Positions 11,113 through 24,082 of a stretch of DNA of 64,000 nucleotides are shown here, piece after piece. The stretch covers positions 35,484-99,483 of the forward strand of contig NW_027469570.1 of NCBI RefSeq assembly GCF_051020765.1, written 5' to 3'. Each line of letters begins with the position of its first letter. Position 1 is the stretch's first letter. This stretch comes from Lasioglossum baleicum. Its lineage: Eukaryota; Arthropoda; Insecta; Hymenoptera; Halictidae. Position numbers and translations under genes: made by a program. The notes under the pieces are model-generated. The model was not told where the DNA came from and did not search any database. It was given only the letters and a program-made list of their open reading frames with translations.

Positions 11113-13492
11113 CGCTGCTATAATGTCTAATAATTCGTTCCTGCCGAAGCAAAACAAGACAATCTCTACGGCGGCTTGCATTCTCGAAATGTAAGGTGTA
11201 GGTTAAAAAGAAAGACTTTCTACCAATTGGAAACTGTCTCCGTCGGTTTGATTCTCTACCTTAATATTCATGCCGTGAATTACGGTATCTATTGCCAATA
11301 TTGTTTATCGTATTTACGCCTAAAATACGTGGTATGATTCTCGCAATCAATAGGAGAAGCTATTGTCTTCGATGTGAGGCTTTCAGAGAAGGCGGAATCG
11401 TTCTGCAAAGGTTCGACTGTCAACCTGGCTATTCATACATGGAACAAAGCTGTTCGTCTGCAAAAAATCTACTGATTGCTTTCACTGGCACTAAGTATGA
11501 TACTCTATACGGCGGGTAAGGTTCTAGGAAGGTAAGGTATTCAGTAAATAGTATGACTTTACAAAGATTGGTTATATTCTTCAACGAATTGACTGTCTAC
11601 TTTAATATTCGAACCGTGAATTAAGGTGTCTACTGGCAATTCCAGCAGCTAACTTGCTCTCGGATTTCCCGGGATGAAACTTGGAATCTCGGGATAGGTG
11701 AATCTATTGATCTATCCGTACGACTCAGAAAGAGGTTGGTAACGTTCGCGAACAGTTTGACCATCGATATTCTAATTCATACACGTATCTAAGGTGCCTG
11801 TCACATAAATCAATCCCAATTTCTTTCTCTGAACACGAACTTATACACTGTATGAAGTGGGAGATGTTCGCGGAAGGTAAGGCCTTCGGTAGAATGTTTG
11901 ACATTATTGCAATTGTTAACGTTCTTTAACGGTGGCAGGATCTGTTTTTATATTCAATCTGTAAATTAAGGTGACTATTGCCAACACTGGCCCTCGCATG
12001 CACTGTTGGAATACCTACTTGACACTTGGCGGTATCCCAGGACAGGTGAAGCTGTTAACTTAGCCGGCCGTCTCCCATAGAACGTGGCAATGTTCTCGAG
12101 TGGCTTGACGCCCGATCTTCTAATTCGTGCATCAAATCAAGGTGCCCGTCACCAAAATGAATACTGACTTCTTTCTCTGAAGACAAAGTTATACTCTCGA
12201 TGCAGGCGGTTAGTTTTTCGAGGGATAAGGTCTTCGTTAAGACGGTTGCCTTTGCTGCAATTGGTAACAATCTACATCGGCTTGAAGGGATGCTTTAACA
12301 TTCAAACCGTGAATTAAAGTGCCTATTGCCAATACTGTTTAGGGGATTTGCTCCAGGATTACCTAATTTGGCACTCAGAATCACACCATTGGTGAAGCTA
12401 TTGTACTAGCTGTCCTACTCTCAAGGAGGGTGGCAACGTTCTCGAACGGTTTGACCACCTATATTCTAATTCATACATGAATTCATGGCGCGGTTACTAA
12501 AATGTATGCTGATGTGTTTCTCTAAATACGAAGTTGTACCCTCGACAAGGCGGGTTAACTGCTCGGGGGATAAGGACTTCGGTAAGACGTTTCACTTCAT
12601 AACAATTGGTAACGATCTACACCAGTTTGACGGTCTGCTTTAATATTCCAACCGTGTAGGTAGGTGTCTACTGCCAATACCGCTCAGGGGATTTACTCCT
12701 GGATTACCTGATTCGTCTTCCAGAAACACAGAATAGGTGAAGCTATTGACTTAGCCGCCCGACTCACAGGGCTGGTGGTAACGTTCGGGAACGATTTGAC
12801 CCACGATCCAGTAATTCATACATGAGTGTAATGTGTACGACACTAAGATGTATAATATTTTGTCTCTTAGAAGGCGAAGTTATACACTCGATACATCGGG
12901 TCAGATTCTCGAAAGCTAATGCCTTCGGTAGAATGTTTGACTCTATACCAATAGGGAATGTTTCACAACTGTGTGACACTGTACATTAATATATATAACG
13001 GGAAGTACGTTTTTTGGTGGCGATACTGTAAAGCGCATTTACTCTCAGAGAACCTAGTTTGACTCCCGGAATCACAAGATACGTGAAGCATTTGACTTAG
13101 CCGTTTGAAACTCAAAGATTGTGATAACGTACCCGTACGGTTTGACCCTCCATCTTCTAATTTATACATGAAGATAACGTGCTCGTCACTGACCTGGTGA
13201 CTAACTTCATTCTCCGAACACGTATTTGTACTGCAGATACAGCGGGTTATGTTCTTGGACGGTAAGGTCTTGACTAAAACTTTTGACATTATACCAATTG
13301 GTAACGTTCTTGATAGCATAGACTGTGTACTTTAATATTAAATCCGTGAATTAAGTTGTCCACTGCCTATAGTGTACAGCGAATTGGCTCCCGGAATACC
13401 TGGTTTGATTCTCATAATCACAGGATAGGAGAAGCTATTGAGTTAGCCGTTCGGCTCTCAAAGAGGGTGTTAACGTTCTGAATCGGTTTGAC
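11113..13492. repeat. 2,380-bp segmental duplication, probable source copy
   Basis: This block recurs at a fixed offset of 10,590 bp with no insertion or deletion. I count 10 substitutions: 11198, 11234, 11235, 11258, 11377, 11462, 11593, 11668, 11715 and 13084. The identity of about 99.6% contrasts with the strong divergence between neighbouring sat1 units. On both sides this copy continues smoothly into sat1 in register, which is why I take it as the source. Confidence 0.95.
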
Positions 13493-14986
13493 ACTCGATA
13501 TTCTTATTCAGAGGGGAATTTAAGTTGCACGTCACTAAAATGTATTCTCATTTGTTTCTCTGAACTTGCAATGAAACCTACGATATTGCGCCTTATGTTC
13601 TCGGAAGGTAAGGAGTGCGCTGGAGAGTATGACGTTGTACCAATTGGTAACCTTTTCAAACGTTCTGACCCTCTACTTTATCATTCATAGCGAGAATTAA
13701 GGTGTCTACTGGCTATACTTTACAAAGGACTTATGCCAAGAATGCCTGTCTTGACTCTAGGAATAGCAGGATAGATGAAGCTACTTACTTAGACGTTTCG
13801 CCATCAAAGTGGGTGGTAACGTTCTTCGGTAAAGATATGACTCCATACCAACGCGTTATAGTCTACAATGGTCTGACAGTGTACTTTAAAATTCATACCA
13901 TGAACTATGGTGCCTCTTGCCAATACTACACAGTGCATTAGCACCCGGTATACCTAGTTTGGCTCTCGGTTTCACAGCATAGGTGATGCCATGGACAAAA
14001 CTGTGTAACTCTCAGGGAATGTGGTAACATTCTCGAACAGTTTGACTATCCATATTGCTATCCATACATGCAACAAACGTGTCCACCTGCTGAAATGTCT
14101 ACTGATTTGTTTCCGAGTGCACTCATCATGAGACTCGCTGCAGCAGGTTAGGTTCTAGGAAGGTATGGTATCCGGAAAAAAGTGCACTCTATAAAAATAG
14201 GCAACGTTATCCAAATGTTTGACTTCCTACTTTAATGCTCGTACCGTGAATTGTGGTGTCAATTGCCTACATCATTCAGCGGATTTACTCCCCTAATGAC
14301 TGGTTTAACACTCGGAATCGCAGGATAGGTGAAGCTATTGACTTGGCTGATCGTCCCTTGCAGAGGGTGGTATCTTCCTCGAACAGTTTGACCATCGAGC
14401 ATATAATTCATACTCAAATATAAGGTGCGCGTATCTGAAATGAATGCCACTTTTTTCTCAGAGCACGAAGTTATAATCTGGATACAGTGGGTTAGTTTAT
14501 CGGAGGGTAAGGCCTTCGGTAAGGTGTTTCACTTTATAGCAATTGGTAACGTTCTCAAACGATTGGTAGCTTTATTTTAATGTACAAGCCGCGAATTATT
14601 GTGTCTATTCCCTATATTGTTCAGCGGATTTACTCTAGGTATACCTGATTATACTCTCGAAATCCCAGGATCGGTGAGGCTGTTGACTTAGCAGTGCGAT
14701 TCTCCACGACGGTGGTAACATTCTGGGACAGTTTGACACACGATTTTCCAATTCATACTTGAAACGAAGGTGCTCGTCACTAAAATGCATACTAATTTGC
14801 TGCTCCGAACAGGAAATTATGTTTCCGATCCAGCGGGATAGCTTCTCGGATAGCTAGGTATTCGGTAAGTAGAATGACATTATACCAATCGGTAACGTTC
14901 TCCGACGGTTTGACGGCCTGCCTTAATATTGGAGCCGTGAATTAACGTGCCTAATGCCAAAGCTGTGCAGCGCAATTACTCCCGTA

Positions 14987-17866
14987 CTATGATTCTGGAA
15001 GTCAAGTCAAGTCCAGGTATAAGTAAGGTGCAGGGTCAAACCGTTGTAGAACATTACGAATTGGCATAGAGACAAACGGTTTACCGACGGCCTTACCTTC
15101 CGAGAACCCATCCCGCTGTAGCGATTGGCTTGTTTAGTGTTCATCGGAAAATATTAGCAGACGTTATAGGTGAAACATACCATATTTTCAAATATGAGTT
15201 AGAGGATTGAGAGTCAAACCGGTCTAGATCGTTACCACCTTCTTTGAGATTTGAACGGCTGAGTCAGTAACATTCCACGTAGTTTTGATTCCGAGAGTGA
15301 AGCCTGGTATTCCTGGAGCAAATCCCCTGAACAGCATTGACAATGGACACCATAATTCACAGATTGGATCTCACAGTGGAGCGATAAACCGATTGAGAAC
15401 GTTACCAAATTGTATGAAGGCATTCTTTTTGCTGAATACTTTATCTTCTTAGAACATAAGCCGCTGTATCGTTGGTACACCTTCGTGTTCAGAGAAGCAA
15501 ATTAGTATACATTATAGTGGCGGACACCAAAATTTCATGTATGATATAGTAGATCGAGTGGCAAACTGTTTCAGGACGTTACCACTAGCTATGGAGCCGC
15601 ACAACTATGTCACTAGCTTCACTTATCTCGTGATTCCGAGAGTCGAGCCAGGCATTCCAGGAGTACATTCGCCGAACAGTCTTAGTACTTGTGACATCAA
15701 TTCACGGTTTGAATACTAATATACAGTACCAAATTGTTCAAGATCGTTACATATTGGTATGAACTCATCTTCTTTATCGAACGCCTTACCTCCCGGTAAG
15801 CTAACCCGCTATATCTAGAGTATAGCTTCGCGTTTAGAACAACAAATTAGTATTCAATTCTGTGACAGGCAAATTAATTTCATGTTTGAATAAGAAGGTC
15901 GACGGTCAAACCGTTCGAGAACGTTGTCACCTTCTGCGAGAGACGAACGGCTATGTCAATAGTTTCACGTATTCTACGATCCCGACAGTCAAAGCAGGTA
16001 TTTCGAGAGTAAATCCGCTGGATAGTGTTGGCAATTGACGCCTTACTTCACGGTATGAATATTAAAGCAGACCGTCATACTGTTGCACAATGGTACCTAT
16101 TCATGTAAAGTCAAACTTTCTACAGAAGGCCTTAGATTCCGAGAAGGTAACCCGCTGTATCGAGCGTATTACTTCGTGTTGAGGGGATCAAATTAGTAAG
16201 ATTTTCGTGTCGAGGACCTTAATCTCATTATGAATAAGAAGATCAAGGGTCAAACCGTTCGAGAATGTTACCACTTTCTTCGAGATGCAAACGGCTAAGT
16301 CAATAGATTCATACATCCTGTGATTCGGAAACTCAAACGAGATATTCTAGGAGTAAATGAACAGTACATTATTGGCAAAAGACACCTTAATTCACAGTAT
16401 GAATATTAAACTACAGTGACAAACCGTTGCAAGAACGTTACATATTGGTGTGCTGTCAAACTTTTACCGATGGCCTTACCTTCGGAGAACGTATCCCGTC
16501 GTATCGAGAGTATATCTTCGTGCTCATAAAAGCAAATTAGTATACATTTTAGCGACATGCACCTTAATTTCAGGGACGAATGTGAAAATCACGGGTATAT
16601 CCGCTCAACAACGTTACCACCCCTTTTGCGAGTCGCATATCTAAGGCAATACCTTCATGTATCCTGTGATTCCGAGTGCCATACAAGTTCTTCCAGGATT
16701 AAATTCTCTGAACAGTATAGGCTCTCAGCAGTATAGAATCTCTTTAGTACACAGTTGGAATATTAAAATGGAGCGAGTATCCGTTTGAGAACGTTATCAA
16801 TTGGTATAAAGTTACACGTTTTACAGAAGATCTTACATTCCGTGAAGCTAACCCCATATATCGAGGGTATTACTTCGTCTTCCGAAAAGCAAATTGGTAT
16901 ACATTTTGGAGACATGCTCCTTAATTTCAGGTATGAATTCGACGATCGAGTGTCAATCCGCTCGAGAACGTTGCCCTCTTCTGTAAGAGACGAGCGACTA
17001 AGACATTAGCTTCACCTATCCAGTGATTCGGAGAGTCAAACAAGGTATTCCAGTAATAAGTCCACAGTACAGTATTGGCAATTTACACTCGATTCATCCG
17101 AATAAGTATTGAATTACAGAGAGACAGCGTTGTACAGCGTTACCCAGTGATATACAGACAAATTTTTTGTCCAGAGAAAGAAATTAGTATACATTTTCCT
17201 GCCGGTAGCATTGAAAGCATGTATGAGTTACAAAGTCTAGTGTCAAAACGATCGAGAACGTTACCAACCGCTGTGAGAGTCGAGCGGCTAAGTCAATTGC
17301 CTCGCCTATGCTGTGACTTGGAGAGCCAGAGCCAGGTATTCCAGGAGTAAGTACGGTGATATGTATTGGCAGTAGGACCCTTAATTCACGGTTTGAATAT
17401 AATGGGAGATCATCAAACGGTTATAGAACGTCACGTACTCGTATACGATCAATCTTTTTACCGAAGGCCGAATATTTCGAGAAACCCAAACCGCTGTTGG
17501 GAGTACCATGCTTAGTGTTCGTGGAATCAAAACAGTAGACATTTTAGAGCGGGGCATGTTAATTTCATGTATCAATTAGAAGACCGTGGGTCAAACCATT
17601 CGAGGACGTTACCACCCTCCTTGGAGGTCGAATGGCTATGTTAATAGCTTCACGTATCCTATGATTCCGAAAGACATATAAGGTAATACGGGAGTAAATC
17701 CGCTGAAAAGTTTTGGCAATAGACATATTAATTCTCGGTTCTAATGTTAAGGTCGCAAGTCAAATCTTTATAGAACGTTATTTATTCGTGTATGCCATAC
17801 CTTCCGAGATGCCCAACCCGCTGCAGCAACTGTCTTGCTCAGTGTTCAAGGTAACAAATTAGTAAC
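14987..17866 (+). repeat. Sat1 array, forward block F2 (about 8 units)
   Basis: Sat1 returns to forward orientation at about 14986. There the reverse-strand text gcgcaattactcccg meets forward text beginning gattctggaagtcaag. The first forward unit is shortened: the sequence passes from ccaggtat almost straight to aaggtgcagggtcaaacc. The block carries a variant segment shared with 2980-3270. It ends at a flipped copy of the common inversion junction. Confidence 0.93.
16430..16730 (+). repeat. Variant sat1 segment shared with 2980-3270
   Basis: This is the second member of the pair, in the same orientation, 13.4 kb away. It carries gcgacatgcacc, ttgcgagtcgcatatct and aaggcaataccttcatg. Confidence 0.72.
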
Positions 17867-17970
17867 CTTAACTCCGGGAATACATGGTTTGACTCATGGA
17901 ATATTGGAATACGTCAAGCTATGAACTTAGCCGTTTTTCCCTCAAAGAAAGTGGTAACGTTCTCGAACGG
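17780..17970 (-). repeat. Inversion-junction module J2, flipped copy (breakpoint about 17866)
   Basis: Read on the minus strand, this gives the J1 order: tagcttgacgtattccaata, ccatgtattcccggag, then ttactaatttgttacc and ttgaacactgagcaagac, then ggttgggc. It is the same junction in opposite orientation, although both forms look like forward-to-reverse switches on either strand. Confidence 0.86.
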
Positions 17971-19479
17971 TTTGACCCTCGATCTTCTAAATAATACATG
18001 AAATTATGGTGCCTGTCATAAAAATTCATACCAACTTGCTTCTCTGAACACGAATCCACACCCTCTATACAGCTGGTATGCTACTAGGATGGTAAGTCCT
18101 TCGGAAACTGTTTGTCTCTATATAACAGGTAACGGTCTACAACGTTCTGGCTGTGAATATTAATATCAGTACCGTGATGTATGTTGTCTGAGAACAATAT
18201 TGTACGGTGGACTTATTCCTGTATTACCCAATATGATTCTCGGAATCACAGTATAGTTGAAGCTATTGACATAGCCGTTCGACCCTCAGAGAAGAAGGTA
18301 CCGTTCTGGAACAGTTTGCCTAGCGATCTTGTAATTCATACATGACGTTATGGTGCCCGTCGCTGAAATGTATGCAACTCGTTTCCCTGAACACCACGAT
18401 ATACTCCCGATACAGCGGGTTAGATCTTCGGAGGACAATGTCTTGAGGAAAGCGTCTGACTTTATACCAATTGATAACTCCTACAATCAGCTTGACGCAC
18501 TACTTTAACATTCAATCCGTGAATTATGGCTACTATTGTCAATACTGCTTCACGGATTTACCCCCGGAATACCTCGTTTGGATCTCGGAATCACTGGATA
18601 GGTGATGCTGTAAACTTAGCCGTTGGAGACTTAAAGAAGGTGGTAACGTTCTCGAATGATTTGACCCTAGATCTTTTAATGCATACATGAAGTTAAGGTG
18701 CCCGTCACTGAAATGTAGACAAATTTCTTTCTCTGTATACCTAGTTATATTCTCGAAACGGCGAATTGGATTTTCCGTTGGTATGCCATCTGTAAAGTGC
18801 TTGACTTTATACCAATTGGCAATGCCCTCAACCTGCTGGATGGCATGCTTTAATATTCAAACCGTGAAGTGAGGTGTATATTGCCAATACTCTACAGGAT
18901 ACGTACTCCCGGAACATCTGGTTTAACTTCCGGAATCACAAGATATGTGAAGCTATTTACTTAGCGGTTCGTCTCTCACAGAATGTGGTAACCTTCTCGA
19001 TTTTCTCTTTGACACTCGATCTTCACATTCATAATGCACATAAGGTCCCCGTCTCTAAAATGTTTACTTATGTGTTACCCTAACGACGTAGCTATGCTCT
19101 CGCAACGGCTGGTTAGCTTCTCGCACGTTACAGCTTTCTGAAAAACGTTTGACTTCATAACAATTAGTAATGTTCGCACACTGTGTAACGCTCTATTTTA
19201 ATATTCACTCCGCGAATTGAGGTATCTATTGCCAAACTATACGGCGCATTTACTTTCTGAATACATGGATTGACACTCGAAATCGGAGGATACGTGAAAA
19301 TACTGACTTACACGTTCGCCTCTCTCAGATGGTGGCAAGATTCTCGATCGGTTTGACCCTCCATTTTCTTATTCATAATGAAATTAATGTGCCCGTCACT
19401 AAGGTGTGTACTAATTTGCTTTCGTGAACACGAAGTAATACTATAGATGCAACAGGATTGTCTCTCGATAGGCAAGGCC

Positions 19480-19985
19480 TTCGATAAGAGGGTTGACTGT
19501 ATAGCAATAGGTAACGATCTACAACGGTTTGACACTGTTCCTTAATATTGATAACGTGATATAGCGTGTCTAATTCTAATACTGTACTGCGGGTGTAGCC
19601 GCGGAATACCTGGTTTGTCCCGTGGAGTCACAGGATAGGTGAAGCTATTGGCATTACCATCTCGGACGGTAATGCATTCGGAAAAGTGTTTGACTTTACA
19701 GCAATTGCAACGTTCTCACACCGTGAAACGCTCCATTTTAATATTCAATCCGCCAATTAAGGTATCTATTACCATTACTCTACAGCACATTTATTCACGA
19801 ATAATCGCGCTTGACTTTCTGAACCAAGGATATGTGATGCTATTGACTTAGCCGTTTGAATCTCAAAGAAGGTGGAAACGTTCTCGAACGATTTGGCCAG
19901 CGGTCCTTTAATTCATGCATGAAATTATTGTGCTCGTTACTGAAGTGTATACTACTTCGCACCTCTGAACACGCTGTTATGCTCT
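19480..19985 (-). repeat. Variant sat1 segment with truncated unit, shared with 62391-62850
   Basis: Shared private text includes gataacgtgatatagcgtgt, ctgcgggtgtag.cgcggaa and cggacggtaatgcattcgg, and a deletion that joins aggtgaagctatt to the middle of the B half. At the join, gcattacc and ggtaatgc form an 8-bp inverted repeat (19656-19680). Confidence 0.83.
19656..19680. repeat. 8-bp inverted repeat at a deletion join
   Basis: gcattacc and ggtaatgc flank a short spacer. The left arm is foreign to the normal unit, while the right arm is normal B-half sequence. Confidence 0.82.
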
Positions 19986-21702
19986 CGATACAGCGGGTAT
20001 GTTTCTAAGAGGTGGAGGTCTTCCGTAAAACATTTCACCTTACAGCAATTTCTATCGTTCTACAATGAATTGACGCAGTACTTTAAGATTCAAACCGTGA
20101 TTTACGGTGTTTGTTGCCAGCACTGTCAACCCGATTTACTCCCAGAGTACCTGGCATGACTCTCGGAATCTCGGGACAGGTAAAGCTCTTCACATAGCCG
20201 TTCGTCCCTCACAGAACGTGGCAACGTTCTCGAGCGGTCTGACCCTCGACCTTTTAATTAATTCCTGAGGTTATGGTGCTCTTCTACTGAAATGAAGACT
20301 AATTTCCTTCTCTGAACACGAAGTCCTACTCGCGATGCGGCGGGTTAGATTCTTCGGATGCAACGCTTTCTGTAAACAGTTTGAATCTACACCAATGGGT
20401 TATTGGCCACAACGCCTTGACGGTCTGCATTAATATTCATACCGCGAGTTAAGGTGCCTATTGACAATACTATTCTATAGACTTACTCTTATATTACTCG
20501 GTTTGGCTTTCGTAATCACGGGGTACGTGAAGCTATTGACTTAGCCGCTCGAATCTCAAAGAAGGAGGTAATGTTCTCGAACGGCTTGACACTCGATCTT
20601 CTAATTTACACATGATATTATGGTGCCTGTCACTAAAATGAATGCTCATTTGTTTCATTGTAGAGGATATTATACCCACGATACTGCTCCTTATGATCTC
20701 GGGAGGTAAAGAATGCGAAGAAGGGTATGACGTTATAAGAGTTGATAAAGGCCTCAGACGGTTTCACTCTCTACTTGATTTCCACACCGTGAATTCAGGT
20801 GTCTATTGCCAATACTCTTCAGTCGATTTACTCGTTAAACACCAGGGTTGACCCCTCGGTTTGACTGTATATGAATAGGTAAAATTCGACAACGGTTTCA
20901 TGCTATGTTTGAGCTTTCGTACGGTGAAATAAGCTGTCTATTGCCAAAACTCTTCAGCGGATTTAATCTCGATATCCAGGGTTTGACTCACTGAATCACA
21001 GGATTGGTGACGTTATTGACTTAGCCGTTCGTCTAACACAGAAAGTGGTAACGTTCTAGAACGGTTTGACAACTGATTTTCTAATTTATACATGAGGTTA
21101 AGGTTCCCGTCTCTAAAATGGATACCAATTGCTTCCTCTGATCATGAAGTTACTCTCTCGATGAAGCCGGTGCGGCTGGCGGAAGGTACGGCCTTGGATA
21201 AAACGTTTGACTTTATACCAATGGGTAGCAATCTCACACGGTTTGACGCTCTACTGTAATAATCATACCGTGAATTAGGGTATCCATTGCCAACAGTGTA
21301 CAGCGGATTGATTCCTGGAATACATGGGTTGAAAATCGGAATAACAGGATGGGTGAAGCTATTGTATCAGCTGATGTACCCTCGAAGAAGGTAGGATCGT
21401 TCTCTACGGTAGTGAGTCTCGATTATTCTGTTCATACATGAAAATCCTATGTGCTCCTGCAATAATATCTACTAATTGGTTTCCGTGAGACTATGCATGT
21501 CTCATGCTGCAGTAGGACGGTTCTCGGAAAGTAATGTATTGCGTAAATAGAATTACTTTAGTTTAATTGTTATTATTCTCCGGCAGATTGATTCATACCC
21601 AAATGCTTATATCGTGAATTAAGGTGTTTATTGATAACACTCTTCAGTGGATGTGCTCTCAGGATACCTGGATCGATTCCCGCAAGCTCATGATGGCTGA
21701 AA

Positions 21703-24082
21703 CGCTGCTATAATGTCTAATAATTCGTTCCTGCCGAAGCAAAACAAGACAATCTCTACGGCGGCTTGCATTCTCGAAATGTAAGGTATAGGTTAAAAAG
21801 AAAGACTTTCTACCAATTGGAAATGGTCTCCGTCGGTTTGATTCTCTTCCTTAATATTCATGCCGTGAATTACGGTATCTATTGCCAATATTGTTTATCG
21901 TATTTACGCCTAAAATACGTGGTATGATTCTCGCAATCAATAGGAGAAGCTATTGTCTTCGATGTGTGGCTTTCAGAGAAGGCGGAATCGTTCTGCAAAG
22001 GTTCGACTGTCAACCTGGCTATTCATACATGGAACAAAGCTGTTCGTCTGCTAAAAATCTACTGATTGCTTTCACTGGCACTAAGTATGATACTCTATAC
22101 GGCGGGTAAGGTTCTAGGAAGGTAAGGTATTCAGTAAATAGTATGACTTTACAAAGATTGGTTATATTCTTCAACGAATTGATTGTCTACTTTAATATTC
22201 GAACCGTGAATTAAGGTGTCTACTGGCAATTCCAGCAGCTAACTTGCTCTCGGATTTGCCGGGATGAAACTTGGAATCTCGGGATAGGTGAATCTATTGA
22301 TCTACCCGTACGACTCAGAAAGAGGTTGGTAACGTTCGCGAACAGTTTGACCATCGATATTCTAATTCATACACGTATCTAAGGTGCCTGTCACATAAAT
22401 CAATCCCAATTTCTTTCTCTGAACACGAACTTATACACTGTATGAAGTGGGAGATGTTCGCGGAAGGTAAGGCCTTCGGTAGAATGTTTGACATTATTGC
22501 AATTGTTAACGTTCTTTAACGGTGGCAGGATCTGTTTTTATATTCAATCTGTAAATTAAGGTGACTATTGCCAACACTGGCCCTCGCATGCACTGTTGGA
22601 ATACCTACTTGACACTTGGCGGTATCCCAGGACAGGTGAAGCTGTTAACTTAGCCGGCCGTCTCCCATAGAACGTGGCAATGTTCTCGAGTGGCTTGACG
22701 CCCGATCTTCTAATTCGTGCATCAAATCAAGGTGCCCGTCACCAAAATGAATACTGACTTCTTTCTCTGAAGACAAAGTTATACTCTCGATGCAGGCGGT
22801 TAGTTTTTCGAGGGATAAGGTCTTCGTTAAGACGGTTGCCTTTGCTGCAATTGGTAACAATCTACATCGGCTTGAAGGGATGCTTTAACATTCAAACCGT
22901 GAATTAAAGTGCCTATTGCCAATACTGTTTAGGGGATTTGCTCCAGGATTACCTAATTTGGCACTCAGAATCACACCATTGGTGAAGCTATTGTACTAGC
23001 TGTCCTACTCTCAAGGAGGGTGGCAACGTTCTCGAACGGTTTGACCACCTATATTCTAATTCATACATGAATTCATGGCGCGGTTACTAAAATGTATGCT
23101 GATGTGTTTCTCTAAATACGAAGTTGTACCCTCGACAAGGCGGGTTAACTGCTCGGGGGATAAGGACTTCGGTAAGACGTTTCACTTCATAACAATTGGT
23201 AACGATCTACACCAGTTTGACGGTCTGCTTTAATATTCCAACCGTGTAGGTAGGTGTCTACTGCCAATACCGCTCAGGGGATTTACTCCTGGATTACCTG
23301 ATTCGTCTTCCAGAAACACAGAATAGGTGAAGCTATTGACTTAGCCGCCCGACTCACAGGGCTGGTGGTAACGTTCGGGAACGATTTGACCCACGATCCA
23401 GTAATTCATACATGAGTGTAATGTGTACGACACTAAGATGTATAATATTTTGTCTCTTAGAAGGCGAAGTTATACACTCGATACATCGGGTCAGATTCTC
23501 GAAAGCTAATGCCTTCGGTAGAATGTTTGACTCTATACCAATAGGGAATGTTTCACAACTGTGTGACACTGTACATTAATATATATAACGGGAAGTACGT
23601 TTTTTGGTGGCGATACTGTAAAGCGCATTTACTCTCAGAGAACCTAGTTTGACTCCCGGAATCACAAGATACGAGAAGCATTTGACTTAGCCGTTTGAAA
23701 CTCAAAGATTGTGATAACGTACCCGTACGGTTTGACCCTCCATCTTCTAATTTATACATGAAGATAACGTGCTCGTCACTGACCTGGTGACTAACTTCAT
23801 TCTCCGAACACGTATTTGTACTGCAGATACAGCGGGTTATGTTCTTGGACGGTAAGGTCTTGACTAAAACTTTTGACATTATACCAATTGGTAACGTTCT
23901 TGATAGCATAGACTGTGTACTTTAATATTAAATCCGTGAATTAAGTTGTCCACTGCCTATAGTGTACAGCGAATTGGCTCCCGGAATACCTGGTTTGATT
24001 CTCATAATCACAGGATAGGAGAAGCTATTGAGTTAGCCGTTCGGCTCTCAAAGAGGGTGTTAACGTTCTGAATCGGTTTGAC
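21703..24082. repeat. 2,380-bp segmental duplication, probable recipient copy
   Basis: This copy is in the same orientation as 11113-13492. Its left edge is out of register: an A-half text ending catgatggctgaaa jumps to the B-half text cgctgctataatg. Its right edge, just after aatcggtttgac, is in register with ordinary sat1. One end therefore looks like a non-homologous join and the other like a homologous one. Confidence 0.93.

Larger units (their letters stand above)
6498..14986 (-). repeat. Sat1 array, reverse block R1 (about 24 units)
   Basis: This is the same 347-bp satellite read on the opposite strand. The anchors now appear as aacgttctcgaacggtttga, cacaggataggtgaagctat, tattgccaatactgttcagc and gcggatttactcccggaata. 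Distances between successive gcggatttactcc anchors near 12.3-13.4 kb are 344 to 348 bp. The block contains the source copy of the 2,380-bp duplication (11113-13492) and a variant segment shared with 46.6-47.3 kb. No coding or RNA gene is supported. Confidence 0.95.

Noticed and set aside
11113..24082. The 2,380-bp pair as flanking repeats of a composite element
   Set aside because: The sequence between them is ordinary sat1 with two strand switches and no element-like content. The copies themselves are plain sat1 units.
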